Positions 37,157 to 50,700 of a DNA stretch of 64,000 nt are shown one piece after another. Origin of the DNA: Rhipidocladum racemiflorum (Eukaryota; Streptophyta; Magnoliopsida; Poales; Poaceae); NCBI GenBank assembly GCA_036346355.1, contig CM070588.1, positions 13,377,914 through 13,441,913 of the forward strand, written 5' to 3'. Position numbers and translations under genes: made by a program. The notes under the pieces are model-generated. The model was given only the letters and a program-made list of their open reading frames with translations, ran no database searches and had not been told where the DNA came from. Every line of letters starts with the position of its first letter. The stretch's first letter is position 1.

Positions 37157-40100
37157 TTCTTCCCCCCTTCAACAGGATTCGACCTCGAATCCGAAGGATG
37201 CCAAAATCAACAACAAAGTCCCCAAGGGACAAAAGGCTTCTCTACAGCACAAAACATTCGCACAACAACTAAAACCGGAACAAACGACAAACGAGCTCCC
37301 AAAACCAACAATTGTGTTGTTTTAGCTCAACAGAATGCAACCTCTCACGATTCCATCTTCACTTCAATTCCCAAATAGACCACGAAAGAAAACGGTCTCA
37401 CACTCCTCCATCCATTCCTCCTTGGCACTAACGTGCCCGATCCCTTTAATCGAAACTACTCTCCAGAAGGGCACGGTACCAGCCTCTAGAAGCCTCTTCA
37501 TCTCCCATGCACAAACGTGTTTTCACGCCTCAACCTATCTATGGTGGTTCGCCATATTCAAAACGACGACGAACCAAGAGAGACATACACTCCAAGACCA
37601 CCAACTATTTGAACAAACGAGGTTAAGACCTTGCAACGGATTGCTCTTTTACAAAGGACCAATACCCAACACTACCACCTAAAGGAAAAGGCCCAACTTA
37701 CAAACAGGGTCCTTAAACTCGCAAGAAAATGTAACAACCAAACAAAATCGCTACGGTTGACACAACCTCGTTCAACCTCAGTAACAGAAAGGTCCAATAC
37801 ACTCTGAAAAGGAAAACAATTACTAGCAACCACCAAGTGGTCCACTAATAATTTAATCAACCCTACCGAGAAACATCTCAACGACACAATTCTCCAAGAA
37901 GGTTTGCATTGAGTCAAACACAACCTTCCCCTCAATGGACCACGATAAAGAGTACAATCATTGAGTGAGCTCAACCAAAATCATGAACCCAATTGATCCA
38001 CCTACAACAACTCAAACCCCAAAGCGCTAAAACCACTTTGGAAAGGATCCAGCAACATCCAAAGAGCACACAATTTAATTTCCTATGCCAAGACACAAAG
38101 GAAACGCAAATCCCCTACATCACAACCAACATACCAGAAATTCTTCATTGCTTCTTTTCATACTAGAAAGCAAGGGAAATCTCGTTTCATGACATAAATG
38201 CACACTCTTCAGGAGAACTCCGGATTAGTCATATCTCCATATATGACTTTCTCACCGACCTGGCTCAACCACTCTTTTATCATTTAACAAGTAAAAACGA
38301 TGTCATGATTACTTTTCACCATTCGTTCATCATGTAACCACACTACCGAAAAGTCATTCACATGACGACTTCTTCCTCGGTATCACATGAATAAATCTCG
38401 AATAACATCGAGAGTTGCGCTAATTCATATAAACTATGACGGCAGCATAGTTAACAGTAAGGCACCACATCATATCAGAACCCACCAACGATAGATAACT
38501 AAACTTTGCAAAACATCGCATTTTAACCAACATCAACGTTTTGGAAAAGAACATTGACTCCAAAGTTAGACATCTGCACAAACAACTGCCATAAATTTTA
38601 TCAAAAGAGAGGGAAACTCAATCCCAAAAGAAAACTCTTCTCTAAACAAATTCACTTATGAAACATTCATAAAAATCCAGACTTGTGAAACACCCGCACA
38701 CCAGACACATTTTCCAAATGACTCCAACTCTAGCCAAATAGAGTTACACATTAAGGGCTCAACTCAAAAGTTTCCAACACAACCCTTTATGACCATCTGC
38801 TTCCCTTTAAAATTAATTCCAAAGATAACTCAGTGCGAACGCGAAAGGGCGCGATCGACTCAAAAACTTTTGGGGTGTAAATCCATACTCATAGCACCGA
38901 CTAAACAAATTAGCAAAAACCAAAGGTCGACACCAAACACTACGAGTTTTTGGGGAAACTCTGAAACTCAACATAAGGAACACCTCAACAGAAAGCATTC
39001 AACCAAGATGGCAAACAACCAAACCAGTCCAGAAGGTTTTAAACACAAGCTCAGCATAAAAAAGAACCATCTCTAGTACCCCACTACACTTTCCATTAAA
39101 AGACTTCAATAATCACTATTTACTCCTTGAGAAGCCCCAACACAAATCAACGAAAAGCTTCTCAGCAAATTCTTCCTCTAGTTACCATTCCCAACACTTT
39201 TAATAAGGGTTTATGATGCTTATAAAAAAGGCAACCAACCAAGACTATATTGACATGATCCCCACGGATCACCGAATCATAATACATCTTATTCTAAATT
39301 TGAAACATAGTACTTCCACAAATCTTTCAGCAAGATCAACATATAAATTTCATACCACCTATATGTTCACGTCCCGACAACCGAACCTAATTATTCAGTT
39401 AAACAACGACTTCAACATGTAAATATTATCTCCACAGGGAAGGATTCGTAAGTGAGACTCTAAGTTATACTTTCATCAAAGGATAAAATCATTTATCATG
39501 TTCATTATCCAAAGCTCACTCCATCGCAACATGTTAAAATTTTCCTCTATTTTAACCATGATTTTCCAACGAGTAATCTAAACAGTTACCACCACTACTT
39601 AGTCATCAATAACAACAAACGGCATAATCATTAACCAACAACATTACTTTTAGCTACCCTATAAATAGGTTGCAACAAAATTGTCACTACACAACATACT
39701 CCAACTATTAAATTAAATTTAATAAGTTAGACCAGCACAAAGTTCTTGCAATATCATCAAACAACAAAACCCATATCTTTCCAATTGGCCTCGACACTAG
39801 CATTTTAGGAACACAACTGCATACTTCCAATCATGCTAATATTTTGCAACAACATGAATAGCAACCCTAATCAACTTCCAAGTTAAGGTCACAAGCTAGC
39901 ATGATCCAATTTCTCTACTAACATATTTAAATTAGAACATCTTTAAACAACCAGCAAAACTTCTTTAACAATATCAGCAGTTTACATCATCTCAATGTTC
40001 TAACTATGCAACAGGGTTTAAAATTTAAACATTATCAATGGTCATAAGCACTTTTAAAGCAAGTAACAGATTCTAAGCATGTACTTTAGCACATTCAATC

Positions 40101-41330
40101 ATTCTCGCTAAGAGTAAACTACAACACTAGTAGTCTATTTATTCTCAAGCTAGAGATAACGACCGCATTGAATTGTTTCAACTCACAAATTAACTTAACA
40201 ATGCATCATCCCATAAACCACATTGGTACATGCAACATAACATGCTAAACAGCAATTCTTACTAGGGACAAACGATTTCAGTTAAAAGACTACTTACTTT
40301 GTTTGCAGCATTTAATTTTAAAGCTCATCCCAAATTCATAAGGAAACTTTACTCTCAAAATTGCAATGAGACAAACCCAAACTTGGTCATGCAAAAGGTA
40401 TTCTCCAAAACACTTTTCAATCTCAAAGACTCCCACAGGAGGGAACCAAGCGATCAAATAAACCTTTGCAAATAAAACCTTAACACCAAACCCCAAACTT
40501 TCACAACACAAGAAGGGTTTTTCAACGTTGATTTTTTAAACCAGTAAAATAACAAAATCAAACACCACTTACTCCTACAAAGCCACAGAACTTCAGCCCT
40601 AACAGTCGGGTCTGGCACAACTCCGCAATAACTCCTTTAACCTCGGAGAAAGACAAACACATGGATAAATTGAATGCTTCTTCCCCATAAAGCAATCAAC
40701 AAACTAGACATCAAAACTGGAAAGGCGCCCAAAAGAAGCGCAACACTAGACTCCTCTTCTTCGTCTTCAACCAAGGAAGACAAAACCACACACCGCATAC
40801 GGAACGATCCGCAAAAATCCAACACCAAACACTTTTCTTTTTGTTTCCATCAACTAAAACCAAGAAAACCAACCAAGACCGACCACAGAATGATAAAGAA
40901 CATCTGAAGGAATCCACCACCAAACTCTTCTATTTGACTCCAGTCAACTACCCGATCTACGACAGAAAAGGTAAGCACTCTTCTCCGACAGGGGTTAATA
41001 GTTCTTCGGTGATGGCGCTAACTGGCAACACCGTCAAACCTCACCCTTACTATGAACAAAAAGAGAGGTGGCCGAAACCCTTCGGCACCACAACCCCAGT
41101 TTAACACAATAACACGAACAATTCAATTCAATTCTCTCATACACATAGCAGCATACTATATCAAATATAGCATTTAGCAACAAGGCTTAAATACAACATT
41201 TAAGCGTAAACAACGACACCCATACCCTTCCTACTGTGCATCCATGTGTGTCAAATTTTAGATTAGTTATACCACTTTTGCAAGTTTTAATGTTGCTATC
41301 CTATGAGAAAGTTTTAGTTAGAACCTAAGC
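37157..41330 (-). mobile_element. LARD-A copy 3 internal domain
   Basis: About 4.17 kb, non-coding. The purine-tract side (37320-38090) diverges from copies 1 and 2, while 38100-41300 aligns well with them, so the family may consist of subgroups or be mosaic. The inverted repeat GTCATAT...ATATGAC lies at about 38227-38246 and the conserved PBS-side block at about 40930-41060. Frames such as 37335-37682 are copy-specific. Confidence 0.85.
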
Positions 41331-43688
41331 CTGAATGCTACCAAACCTAAGCTAAACAACATCTAAATACCACAATTAAACATAAATTCCAGCAAAGGCG
41401 CACATGCTAAAAACCGAGATTTCGGCAGCATCTCCTTTGTTTTAACATGAATTGAAGCAACAACAATAATAACATGTCAATATAGCATAATGAACGATAG
41501 CAATAACATGATCAAACGGAAAAACAGCCATCATACCACTAAGGATAGAAATTCTATCCGTCACATGACAAATATAGACTAATCATTTACTCATAACGAC
41601 CAACGAATCATTGAAAACACAGTTTAACTCAAAGACTTAACCATAACCATAAAGGAAGGAACATGTCATTGTTCAAATGTGTGATGCTAAGTGATGACGT
41701 GTGACTAGCTCCCTTTTCCCGCATGACGGATTCATGGTACCTAAAAGAAAACAACATAAACACAAGCGTGAGTTCATCACTCAGCAAGTATATTGCAATG
41801 GAACATGAAAACACATTCCAATACCTTCATCACCACTTTTTCACATACAACATCATACACATCTCATATTCATAGTGTAAGCATATCATTGACATCATCA
41901 TAAATCATCCTCATATAATGCAATGCAATGTAATGCAATGTGATGCACTTATCTCCTTGGAAACTCATACCGGAATGGTTGAGTACACACCCGTCGGTGT
42001 GCACCCTTTTCCCCCATTCCATCCCGAAGATGGAGGGTGCCTACTCCTCGCTTCCGTTCACCGCGGTGAATGGAATCACGATGTAGGACTTACTCATTGG
42101 CTCTCCGGAATAGTCATAACTTTCTCACCGACCTTCCCCGGATTAGTTATGACTTTCTCACCACCCGGGCCATGTATCTTGCCATGTATGCAAATATGCC
42201 AACATCATGAATCACTTGTACATTAACACATGGCATCATCATGGATAACTTGTACATTAACACACACATAATAAACATATTCATCATAACAATGGCAAAC
42301 ATTAAAGCATGGCATGTGAACATATCACATATTAGAACTTCAATCTCAATCAATCAAACAGCCTACAATTCGCTATCCATTACAATACACTTGCCTCAAC
42401 CACGGGCGACGGATTGGCGGGAAGTAGTAGGCCCTCCCGGGGTCACACCACCTGCACATAGGGACCACACACTCACAATCAAGCCCACGAAATAGTACGC
42501 AAATCCTCATCTACCCCGACATTGACAACTACTCATAAAACCCGAAAACAGCTGTTCTGTCCCGTCGGGACAGCAGCCTTCCAAAAGGCATAACTTGGGT
42601 TCTAGGACTCCGAATCAACTAAACGAGTACATCATCGCGTAGCTTAGGAAATTTCCCAACTTTTTCTAGGTATAGGGAAAGACTGATTCGGACTCTAAAG
42701 TTTTTTAATCTACAAAATACCGTGATCTGTTCCAATCACGTCACAGATTTTAATACGCTCGGTAAAACAGCCATAACTTTCAAACGGCTGATCTGAATTT
42801 AACTTTCTTTATACCCACTGAAAGATATTGAAATTATCTACAACTTTTTCAACATCCGTACGGCCAAATTCGGAATCTAAATTGGCGAAAAACCGAACCC
42901 TAGGTCGACTGCTCATGCTGTTCGAAACAGAGAATGTGACCAACTCAAGAATCCATCTAATCTAATCAAATCCAGCACCACCAATTGATCTAAAAACTTG
43001 ATAAACACCCTTAGAATAGTACCTGGATCAATCCCAAATATTCCCATGGCCATACCTTTGCCCGACGCACGAAAACTGAAAGGATCTCCTCCCGGATCGC
43101 TCCTCGCTCCTCGCTCCTTGCTCCTCGCTCCAACGGATGGATCCACGAGGTGCAGGGGGTGGGGAGGCCACCCTAGGGCAGCAAGGGGGTGGAGGTGAGG
43201 TGTTGGAGAGGTGGGGAGCAAAGGGGAGCAATGGGGGAGGTGGAGGCGCATGCAAGGGAGAGGGGGAGGTGGGGGTGGCGGCTAGTGCATGGAGGGAGAG
43301 GTGGGGGCGCCCAAGGGGCAGGGTGTGGGGTGCAAAGGGGTAGGGGGGTGGCCTTTTACCAGCCCCCACATCTGTTCCTAATCCTAAATGGATTCCCACT
43401 CCATCCCACCAAAGCCCCAATCCCCTCTTTTAGGCCCAAACTCTCCCGGGAAGGCCCAAAACCCCGGAAACGGCCCGGAAACGCTATTAACCTCCATACC
43501 CTATGGTTTTAACCTTAATTCCACATCTCATAATGTTTTTGACCTCATCATGCACCATTTATAAGGTTCCGACACTCCGTGGTGACACAACACTTCAAAA
43601 GGCCCAAAAACGCGAGTAAACCTCAAGCCGAATGGTTTTATTCTCTAATTTCACATTCTATAATGTCACACCAAACCGTAGTGTCACA
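41331..43688 (-). repeat. 5' LTR of LARD-A copy 3, terminus deleted
   Basis: Joined directly to internal sequence at CCTAAGC/CTGAATGCTACC, so the first ~24 bp of the usual LTR end (TGTAACACCCCGGC...) are absent. Ends GTGTCACA at 43688. Palindrome-rich core about 41960-42170, 7-bp repeat around 43095-43130. Confidence 0.88.
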
Positions 43689-44070
43689 GAACTCCCCTAG
43701 GGGCAGCAAGGGAGGTGGAGAGGGGTGGTGGCGCCATGGGGGAAGATGGAGAGGAAGGGGAAGGGTGGAGGCGCATGGGGGTGTAGGTGGTGGCGGCTAG
43801 GGTTGGGAGAGGGAGTTTGGGGCGCTCCAAGGGGTGGGTGCCAGATTTTGCTGCCCAAAAGTCCCCCCTTGGGCCCAAACCCTTCCACCGGAGGTCCAAA
43901 TCAACCCCCAAGGCCCAAAGTCCCCCGGAGAGGTCTGAACACCCGAAAACGGCCCAAAAACACGCTATAAATGGCATAACGTAAAGTTTTAACCACCTTT
44001 TACATATTTTATAATGTTTTGACCTCAACATCCACATTTTATAAGATTACGACACTCCGTGGTGTCACAG
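43689..44070 (-). repeat. Distal LTR fragment, probably the end of LARD-A copy 4's 5' LTR
   Basis: Begins inside the GC-rich LTR block and ends with CCGTGGTGTCACA at 44070, a proper LTR terminus. It is in the same orientation as 34367-34808 and separated from it only by copy 3, which suggests one LTR split by copy 3 with loss of the middle. It ends at the partner-type terminus, without the LARD-A extension. Confidence 0.6.
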
Positions 44071-44671
44071 TTGTTAAGTGCAGTGTTAATGCTAGTATTC
44101 AATCTATTTTTAAATAGTTGGAGTATGTTGTGTGGTGGTAATTTTGTTATAACCGATGTATAGGGTAGCTAAAGGTAATGTTATTAATTGATGATTATGC
44201 AAATTATTGATATTGACGACTTAGTAGTGGTGGTAATTGCTTAGATTAATTGTTGAAAATCCTTGTTAAAAATGGAGCTTATTGTAACATGTTGTGACGG
44301 AGTGGACCATGGATAATTAACATGATGTAGGATTTTATTATTGATGAATGTATATCCTAGAATCATACTCACGAATTTGGTCTTGTAGAGATACCATTTA
44401 TGTGTTGAAGTCATTTATTGATTAAGTTTTGTTGTCGAGAAATTTACGTATGAATTGTATAAAATTGGTAGGTTGATCATGCTCAAGTATCTGTTGAAGT
44501 ACTATGTTTAAAATAGAGAATACCTTGTTATATGATGTGTTGGTCTGTGGGGATCTTTATGAGGTAGTATTGGTTAGTTGCCTTTTTGATAATCATCGTA
44601 AACTTTATTTATAAGTGTTGGGAATGGTAACTAGAGAAAGAAATTGTTATGTAAATTTTGTTAAGTCCGGT
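44071..44671 (+). mobile_element. LARD copy 5 internal domain, first piece
   Basis: Reverse complement of LARD-A internal sequence around 20075-20670 (e.g. GTTGTTAAGTGCAGTGTTAATG matches the strand opposite 32735-32760). So this copy lies on the plus strand. It ends with CCGGT (44667-44671), the target duplication of the coding gypsy element, and resumes at 56700. No gene. Confidence 0.8.
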
Positions 44672-45785
44672 TGTGACACCACGGAGTGTCGTAACCTTAT
44701 TTAATGTGCATGATTTGGTCAAAAATAGTATGAGATGTGGAAATAAGGTTAAAACCATAGGATTTGGAGGTTTATAACGTTTCCGGGCCGTTTCCGGGGT
44801 TTTGGGCCTTCCCGGGGGATTTTGGGCCTTAAGGAGGGGGTTGTGGGCTTTGGTGGGATGGATTATGAGTCCATGTAGGACTAGGATTCAGAGTAGGGGC
44901 AGGTAAAAGGACCCCCTTGCTGCCCGCTTGCGCCCCAACTCCCCCCCATTGCGCCCCACCTCCCCTGTTGCGCCCCCTCACCTCCCCCTAGCCCATAGCC
45001 GCCCCACCCCTTGGCCGTGCGCCCCTTGCCCTTGCCCTCTCCACCTCTCCACCTCCCCACCACCTCTCCTCCACCCCCTTACTTCTCTAGGGTGGCCTCC
45101 CCACCCCTGCATCCTCGTGGATCCATCCGAGGAGCGAGGAGCGAGGAACGAGGAGCGAGGAGCGAGGAGCGAGGAGATCCATTGGAGTTTTCATGTGTCG
45201 GGCAAAAGTATGATCATGGGGTTCCCTGGGATTGATCTAGGTACTGTTCTTAAGGTGATTATCAAGTTTTTAGATCAATTGGTGGTGCTGGATTGGAGTA
45301 ATTTGGGTTAGATCTAGACGTTGCCACGTTTCTGTTTTGGGACAGCATGAGCAGTCGACCTAGGGTTCCTGTTTTTGCCAATTTAGATTTCGAATCTGAC
45401 TGTACGGACTTTTAAGAAGTTGTAGATAATTTCATTATCTTTCCGTGCATATAAAGAACGTTAAATTCCGCCCAGCCGTTTGAAAGTTATGACTGTTTTA
45501 CCGAGTGTATTAAAATCTGTGATGTGATTGGAACAGATCTCGGTAATCTGTAGATTAAACAACTTTAGAAGCCGAATCAGTTTTTCATTATACCTAGAGA
45601 AAGTTGGGAAATTTCCTAAGCTACGCGAGGATGTACTCGTTTAATTGATTCGGAGTCCCAGAGCCCAAGTTATGCCTTTTGCAAGGCTGCTGTACTGCCG
45701 AGACAGAACCTCTGTTTTTAGGTTTTGCGAGTCGTTGGCAATGTCGGGGTAGATGAGGGTTTGCGTACTGTTCTGTGGTTATGAT
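44672..45785 (+). repeat. 5' LTR of the gypsy element, first half
   Basis: Matches 54513-55620 of the 3' LTR nearly base for base. The 7-bp repeat (AGCGAGG)n has about 6 units at 45130-45175 against 3 in the 3' LTR. It is cut at 45785 (ATGAT) by the LARD-B terminus. Confidence 0.9.
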
Positions 45786-48255
45786 TGTAACACCCCAGCT
45801 TTTACTAAGCCCAGAATGTCACCAACATAGACCATAACACATTTAATACCATAATTTAAGGTAAATTACAGCAAGTAATCATTTGGAATAATTGGAAATT
45901 TTGACAGCATCTCCTTTGTTTTTGCATGAAACTTAACAACATAGCATCATATCAATATGTAAGACAAACGAGATATCCATACGCAGCGATAAGGATAGCT
46001 AATCATCAACTAAAACATCAATAAACATCAATAGCAAAATAATAAGCATCAATTTAAATCTAGGAAGTTAAAACAACTCCCTCCATAGCCCCACATGATA
46101 CACATGAGGGAAACAACCAAACATACAGACCATACACTAATGATTATTGTAATACTTAATGCCGTGTCTCCAAAACAGGTGAATTAGCTATATTATGATA
46201 CTACATGGAGGAGTGTAGCTAGATCCCTTTCCCGCACGCCAATTTCATTGTACCTAAATAAACAAACAACATAAAACACAAGCGTGAGTTCATAACTCAG
46301 CAAAGTGTATTGAAATGGATCAACAAGGATCAAGACAACAAACCATCATTCCAGTCTCCACAGTTATATCACAACACATCATATTTAACATTATATACAA
46401 CCTTTAAAACAACATGCTATTCATCTCATGAGCATCTCATGAGTACTCTCATCACCATCTCATAAACATCTTCAATTATGTATTTCATTCATGCAATGCA
46501 ATGCACATGTCTTCTGGAATACTCATACCGGTATGGTTGAGTGCACACCCGTCGGCATGCACCCTTTTCCCCCTTCCATCCCGAAGATGGAGGGTGCCTA
46601 TCACTCGCTTCCATTCACCTCGGTGATGGAATCATGATGTAGGACTTACTCAAAAGAATAGCCCCGGACTAGTCATAACTGTTCTCACCGACCATACCGG
46701 AATAGTTATGACTTATCTCACCGGCCGGCCATGAAAATATGCCATGTATGCAAAATGGACAGCAACGTATACAGAAATAGACATATTGCATATCAACACA
46801 TGGCATTTCCACATGTAGGACCATATTCAACAATTGACGGTTACCGTTCAAAACATGGCATGTGAATCATTTGTCAACATCAAACATTGTTAATCATGGC
46901 ATGAGGACACCATATCATCGATAACATTTAAATCATGGCCTAAGGACCTCCTATCAATTATAACATGTAAATCATGGCAAAACAACATGTTATCTATTCC
47001 AAATGCTATCAATCAATTCTAGCAACACATATAGCATACAATCCACGCAACACACTTGCCTTCAACCACGGGCAATGGAGTGACAAGAGGTTGAGGGCAC
47101 TCCCGGAGGCACACCACCTGCAAACATGTGCCACACACTCAAAACGATTCCACAAAACAGCACACATATAAATCCCACTACCCGACTTCGCTTACAACTC
47201 CGAAAATCAGAAAACAGCAAATCTGTCACTTCGGGACAGCAGCCTTCCAATGGGCATAACTTCGGTTCTAGGACTCCAAATTGAATAAACGAGTACATCC
47301 CCGCGTAGCTTAGGAAATTTCCCAACTTTTTCTAGTTATAGGGAAAGACTAATTCGGACTCTAATGTTGTTTAATCTAACGTTGAACACGAACTGTCCCA
47401 ATCTCGTCACAGATTTGACAGCTCTCGGTAAAACGGCCATATCTCCCAAACGGCTGGGCAGATTTTAACGTTCTTTATATGCACGGAAAGATAAGGAAAT
47501 TATCTACAACTTCCTAAAAGTCTGTATGGTCAGATTCAAACTTGAAATTGGAGAAAACGCCTGCCCTAGTTTGGGTTCCCAATCTGCCCGAACCAAAACG
47601 CGAATACAACTCTAGTTTTCAACAAATCTACCCCATGGCAGCACCTCCCATGATCCAAAAACATGATAATCCACCACTACACAGCATCTAATCAATCCCC
47701 AATGGTTTCCCCCATTACCTTCTTGAAGAACCACGAATCGATCGCTCTCCTTCGCGCGAACTCCACCCGATCTCTCCCCACGCGACGTGGCCACCGGTTC
47801 TCCTCGTCGCGGATCCTCCTACCGGCGAGGGCAGCACCATGGTGTGGCATGGCAGAGAGGGGGACGCAGCAAGGGCACGTGGTGGTGGGGGAGGAGGCGC
47901 AAGGAGGAGGGGTGGTGCGGCTTGGGGTGTGGAGGAAGAGGAGGGGCTAGAGGGAGGAGGAGATGGGAGATGAGGGGATGGGGGCTGCGCAATGGAGGGG
48001 TGGGGGCTAGGGCAGCAGGGTGTGCTGCCCCCCCACTACTCCCACATGGGCCCAAGTGCCCCACCTCCGGCCCACGAATTCCCCCCAAGGCCCAAATCGA
48101 CCTCGGAGAGGCCCAGAAGCCCGGAAACAGCCCGAAACACGTTAAAACGTGAAATCTCAGGGTTTTAGTTGCAAAATCCCCAACCTATCCCATTTTACCA
48201 CATTTTATAACCTATTATCACAAATTATAAAGTCTCGACATTCCATAGTATCACA
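45786..48255 (-). repeat. 3' LTR of a LARD-B element
   Basis: A 2470-bp LTR in minus orientation, TGTAACACCCCAGC to ...ATCACA, clearly of the subfamily of solo LTR 2 (24779-27237). It shows the core palindrome CATACCGGTATG at about 46526 and a GC-rich block at about 47870-48020. It inserted inside the gypsy 5' LTR. Frames within it are compositional. Confidence 0.88.
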
Positions 48256-49300
48256 TTCTACCCCCCTTAACTGGATTCGACCTCGAATCTTACACGTCAA
48301 CTCTAAAACAATGTCCACTGGGGACTCATCTTCTTTGCGAACTCAACACACCCACGCAAAGACTCAAACAGTAGCAACGACAACTCCATTCTCCAAATCC
48401 ATCTATTAACAAGAGTGACTTGACTTAGCTTAACTAAGCACAACTTGACATGATTCCTCATTTACTTCAATCTCTATCATGATTCATAAACTCCGAATGA
48501 CACAATCATCTTGAAACACATCCCTTTTTCATCATTAGTATTAAAACGGTTAACCGAGGTTCCAAACTTGAACCCCCCAAAAAGACCATTTACGCAAAAC
48601 CCCATCTCTTCCAATTATTTGACCCCTTTTCGCAAGGACTCAAAATTTACTAATGTCATCTTCGCTCATAGCCTACATCGACCATACTTTCCTTTCGACT
48701 GCCAACCACATTACACTTTTCATTCTATCCTCTCCCAGGCATAATGCACACCCAGGGACGTCTAGCTAAGACAATGTCCACGAGAAAGCATTTTACATCA
48801 CAATTTCTATAACATTTGCTTCCACCCCACGATACTTTCAACCAAATTCAAACCACGACATCAACAACCTCCATCATCATCCACCCTCATACTACTAATG
48901 TCCAGCACCTAGCCCAAGCTAGGACCGTAACTCACTACCAAATCTCAATTGGCACTTTTCCCAAGAGGATGTCGCCCTCACAAACCATTCACACAAACAA
49001 CGAAGCCCACGAGTATAGCTCTTAGATTATACTCAACAATAACCCGAGGCCCTTCTTATTCTTGCTCCTATCAATAGTGCAAAAGAAGTACGATTCTTTT
49101 GAATCCAAGTAGACCACATACAACAACTCGAACCTCAAAGCGCCACAAATCACTTTGGAAAGAACCCTGATAACATTGAAAGACCACCCTTTTGCTTTTC
49201 CTAAGTCAAGCCGCAAAGGAAAACTCAAATCTCCAATCAACGCGATACAATTCGCATCGGGGAGCACTCAAACAAATAAAGACTCCACACAATTCTCTTG
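48256..49300 (-). mobile_element. LARD-B internal domain, purine-tract side
   Basis: Starts with the purine tract (minus strand GTTAAGGGGGGTAGAA) and the palindrome GATTCGAGGTCGAATC (48274-48289). Farther on, CACCTAGCCCAAGCTAGGA (about 48906) and the following 150 bp match LARD-A around 547-660. So LARD-A and LARD-B internal domains are homologous though diverged. No coding motif. At about 49300 it switches abruptly to the gypsy gag leader; the rest of LARD-B was lost by deletion. Confidence 0.78.
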
Positions 49301-49390
49301 ACGGAAGAATATGTCTATGATGATGTTTGATCTATGTTCTTAGTTGTGTTTATATTTTTGTGTTTGGATGATTGTCTGTCTGAAGCAGCC

Positions 49391-50700
49391 ATGCCGAGGG
49401 GTAGAGGCCGTGGACGCCGTGGCCGTGGAGGCCAGGGGCGAGGCTCCCAGGGTATGGCGGAGTCTGTTGCTGAGGGTAGCGTTTCGCTCAATGCTCGTGG
49501 GCCAGCTCAGGAGGAGTTTCCAGCTGCACGGTCGGGGGCGGGGGTGCCCGCCGCCGATGATGATTTAGTTCAGGCTCTGAAGAGGGAGATTTAGGAGCTG
49601 CGCCAGTAGTTGTGGGCAGCCCCTGCTGTTGTGCCTCCCCCTGCAGTGGCCCCAGCTGTTGCCCCCGCTGCGCCGGAGCCGAGGATGAGTCTCCGGGAGT
49701 GGATGTCCCTCCGTCTTGACACTTTTGACGGAGCGGGCACGCCGATCTAGTCCGCAGATTGGCTGCGGTACATGGAGAGGCAGTTTGAGGTCCTAGAGTT
49801 GACCTCGGTCCAGAGGGCTCGCTTTGTGGCCTTTCAGCTGAAAGGCCAAGCTGATATCTGGTGGGAGGGGTTACCGCTAGAGCCCCGATCTTGGTCGATC
49901 ACACAGGAGGACTTTGTGGCTCGCTTCGAGCCAAGTTCTACCCGAGTCTTTTCTTGAGAGGATGGAGCATACTCGGCGACTCTTTCCCAGGAAATAGGTC
50001 GGTGGCGAGTATGAGGTGGAGTTCAACAGCGTGGTGCGCTTGTGCGGCCGTGGCGGCCGACGAGCGAGAGAAGGCGAGGAGGTTCCGTAGGGGCCTCAAC
50101 CAGAAGTTCAGAGTTGTCATGGGGGCGACTGTCCCTTGTGACTTCTGCTCCGTGGTGGAGCAGGCGAAGGGCATGGAGCTCGAGTTGGAGTTCTCCTGGG
50201 AGAAGCAAAACCCGGGTGGTTCAGGGGTTCCTGCGGCCCCAGGCGGGGGCCAGAAGAGGACCTTTGGTGGAGGAGGTGGGTCTTCTCAGCGACCCACCTT
50301 CAAGAAGTTCAAGGAGGGACAGGGCTCCTCCTCAGGGGCTAAGATGGGGCCGGCCCAGTCGTCTTCTTCGCGAGCGGCTGTTCGTCCTGTGCTCGGGCAG
50401 GGCATGAAGTGTTTCAAGTGCGGTGGTGAGCACCGTGCTTCAGAGTGTGGTTGGACCGGGAGTTGCAACCACTGTGGCAAGCCCGGCCACATGGGACGAG
50501 TCTGCCGGATGAATCCCGGTAGCATCATCAAGTGGGAGACGGTGCCTTCTCCTCCCACTCCAGCGGCATCTTCCAAAGGATCGGTGCACATGATGGCTGC
50601 TCCTGTTTCTCAGCCGCCCTTTGCGTGGGCGCCACCAGCGGCGTACTGGTGCCCGCAGCCGTCTGCTCCTCCTCAGTTGCCTCCTCCTCCCCAGCCTTGT
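49391..50700 (+). pseudogene. gag: gypsy gag, broken
   Basis: Starts ATG at 49391 (MPRGRGRGRRGRGG), a Gly/Arg-rich N-terminus. In-frame TAG stops occur at 49592-49594, 49607-49609 and 49748-49750, so capsid protein cannot be made. The retrotransposon gag domain is seen from about 49680 (MERQFEVLELTS, then GQADIWWEGL). Frame changes between about 49930 and 50040 scramble the following helices. The frame then runs on through FRRGLNQKFRVVMG to two zinc knuckles at 50410-50505: CFKCGGEHRASEC and CNHCGKPGHMGRVC, the second a standard CX2CX4HX4C. A Pro/Ala-rich linker follows, with a frameshift near 50695. Gag would form the particle and bind RNA. Confidence 0.88.

Larger units (their letters stand above)
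34809..43688 (-). mobile_element. LARD-A copy 3, nearly complete
   Basis: Minus-strand element: 3' LTR 34809-37156, purine tract and palindrome 37157-37191, internal domain to about 41330, 5' LTR 41331-43688. The two LTRs are very similar (e.g. 34960-35010 and 41450-41510 are alike base for base by eye). Both outer and inner PBS-side termini are damaged. The left LTR lacks its first few bases, and at 41330 the primer site, roughly 100 bp of adjoining internal DNA and the first ~24 bp of the LTR are deleted. No gag or pol. No target duplication can be shown because the left end is lost. Confidence 0.88.

Noticed and set aside
37335..37682. 115-codon frame in LARD-A copy 3
   Set aside because: Not preserved in other LARD copies and antisense to the element; no recognisable domain.
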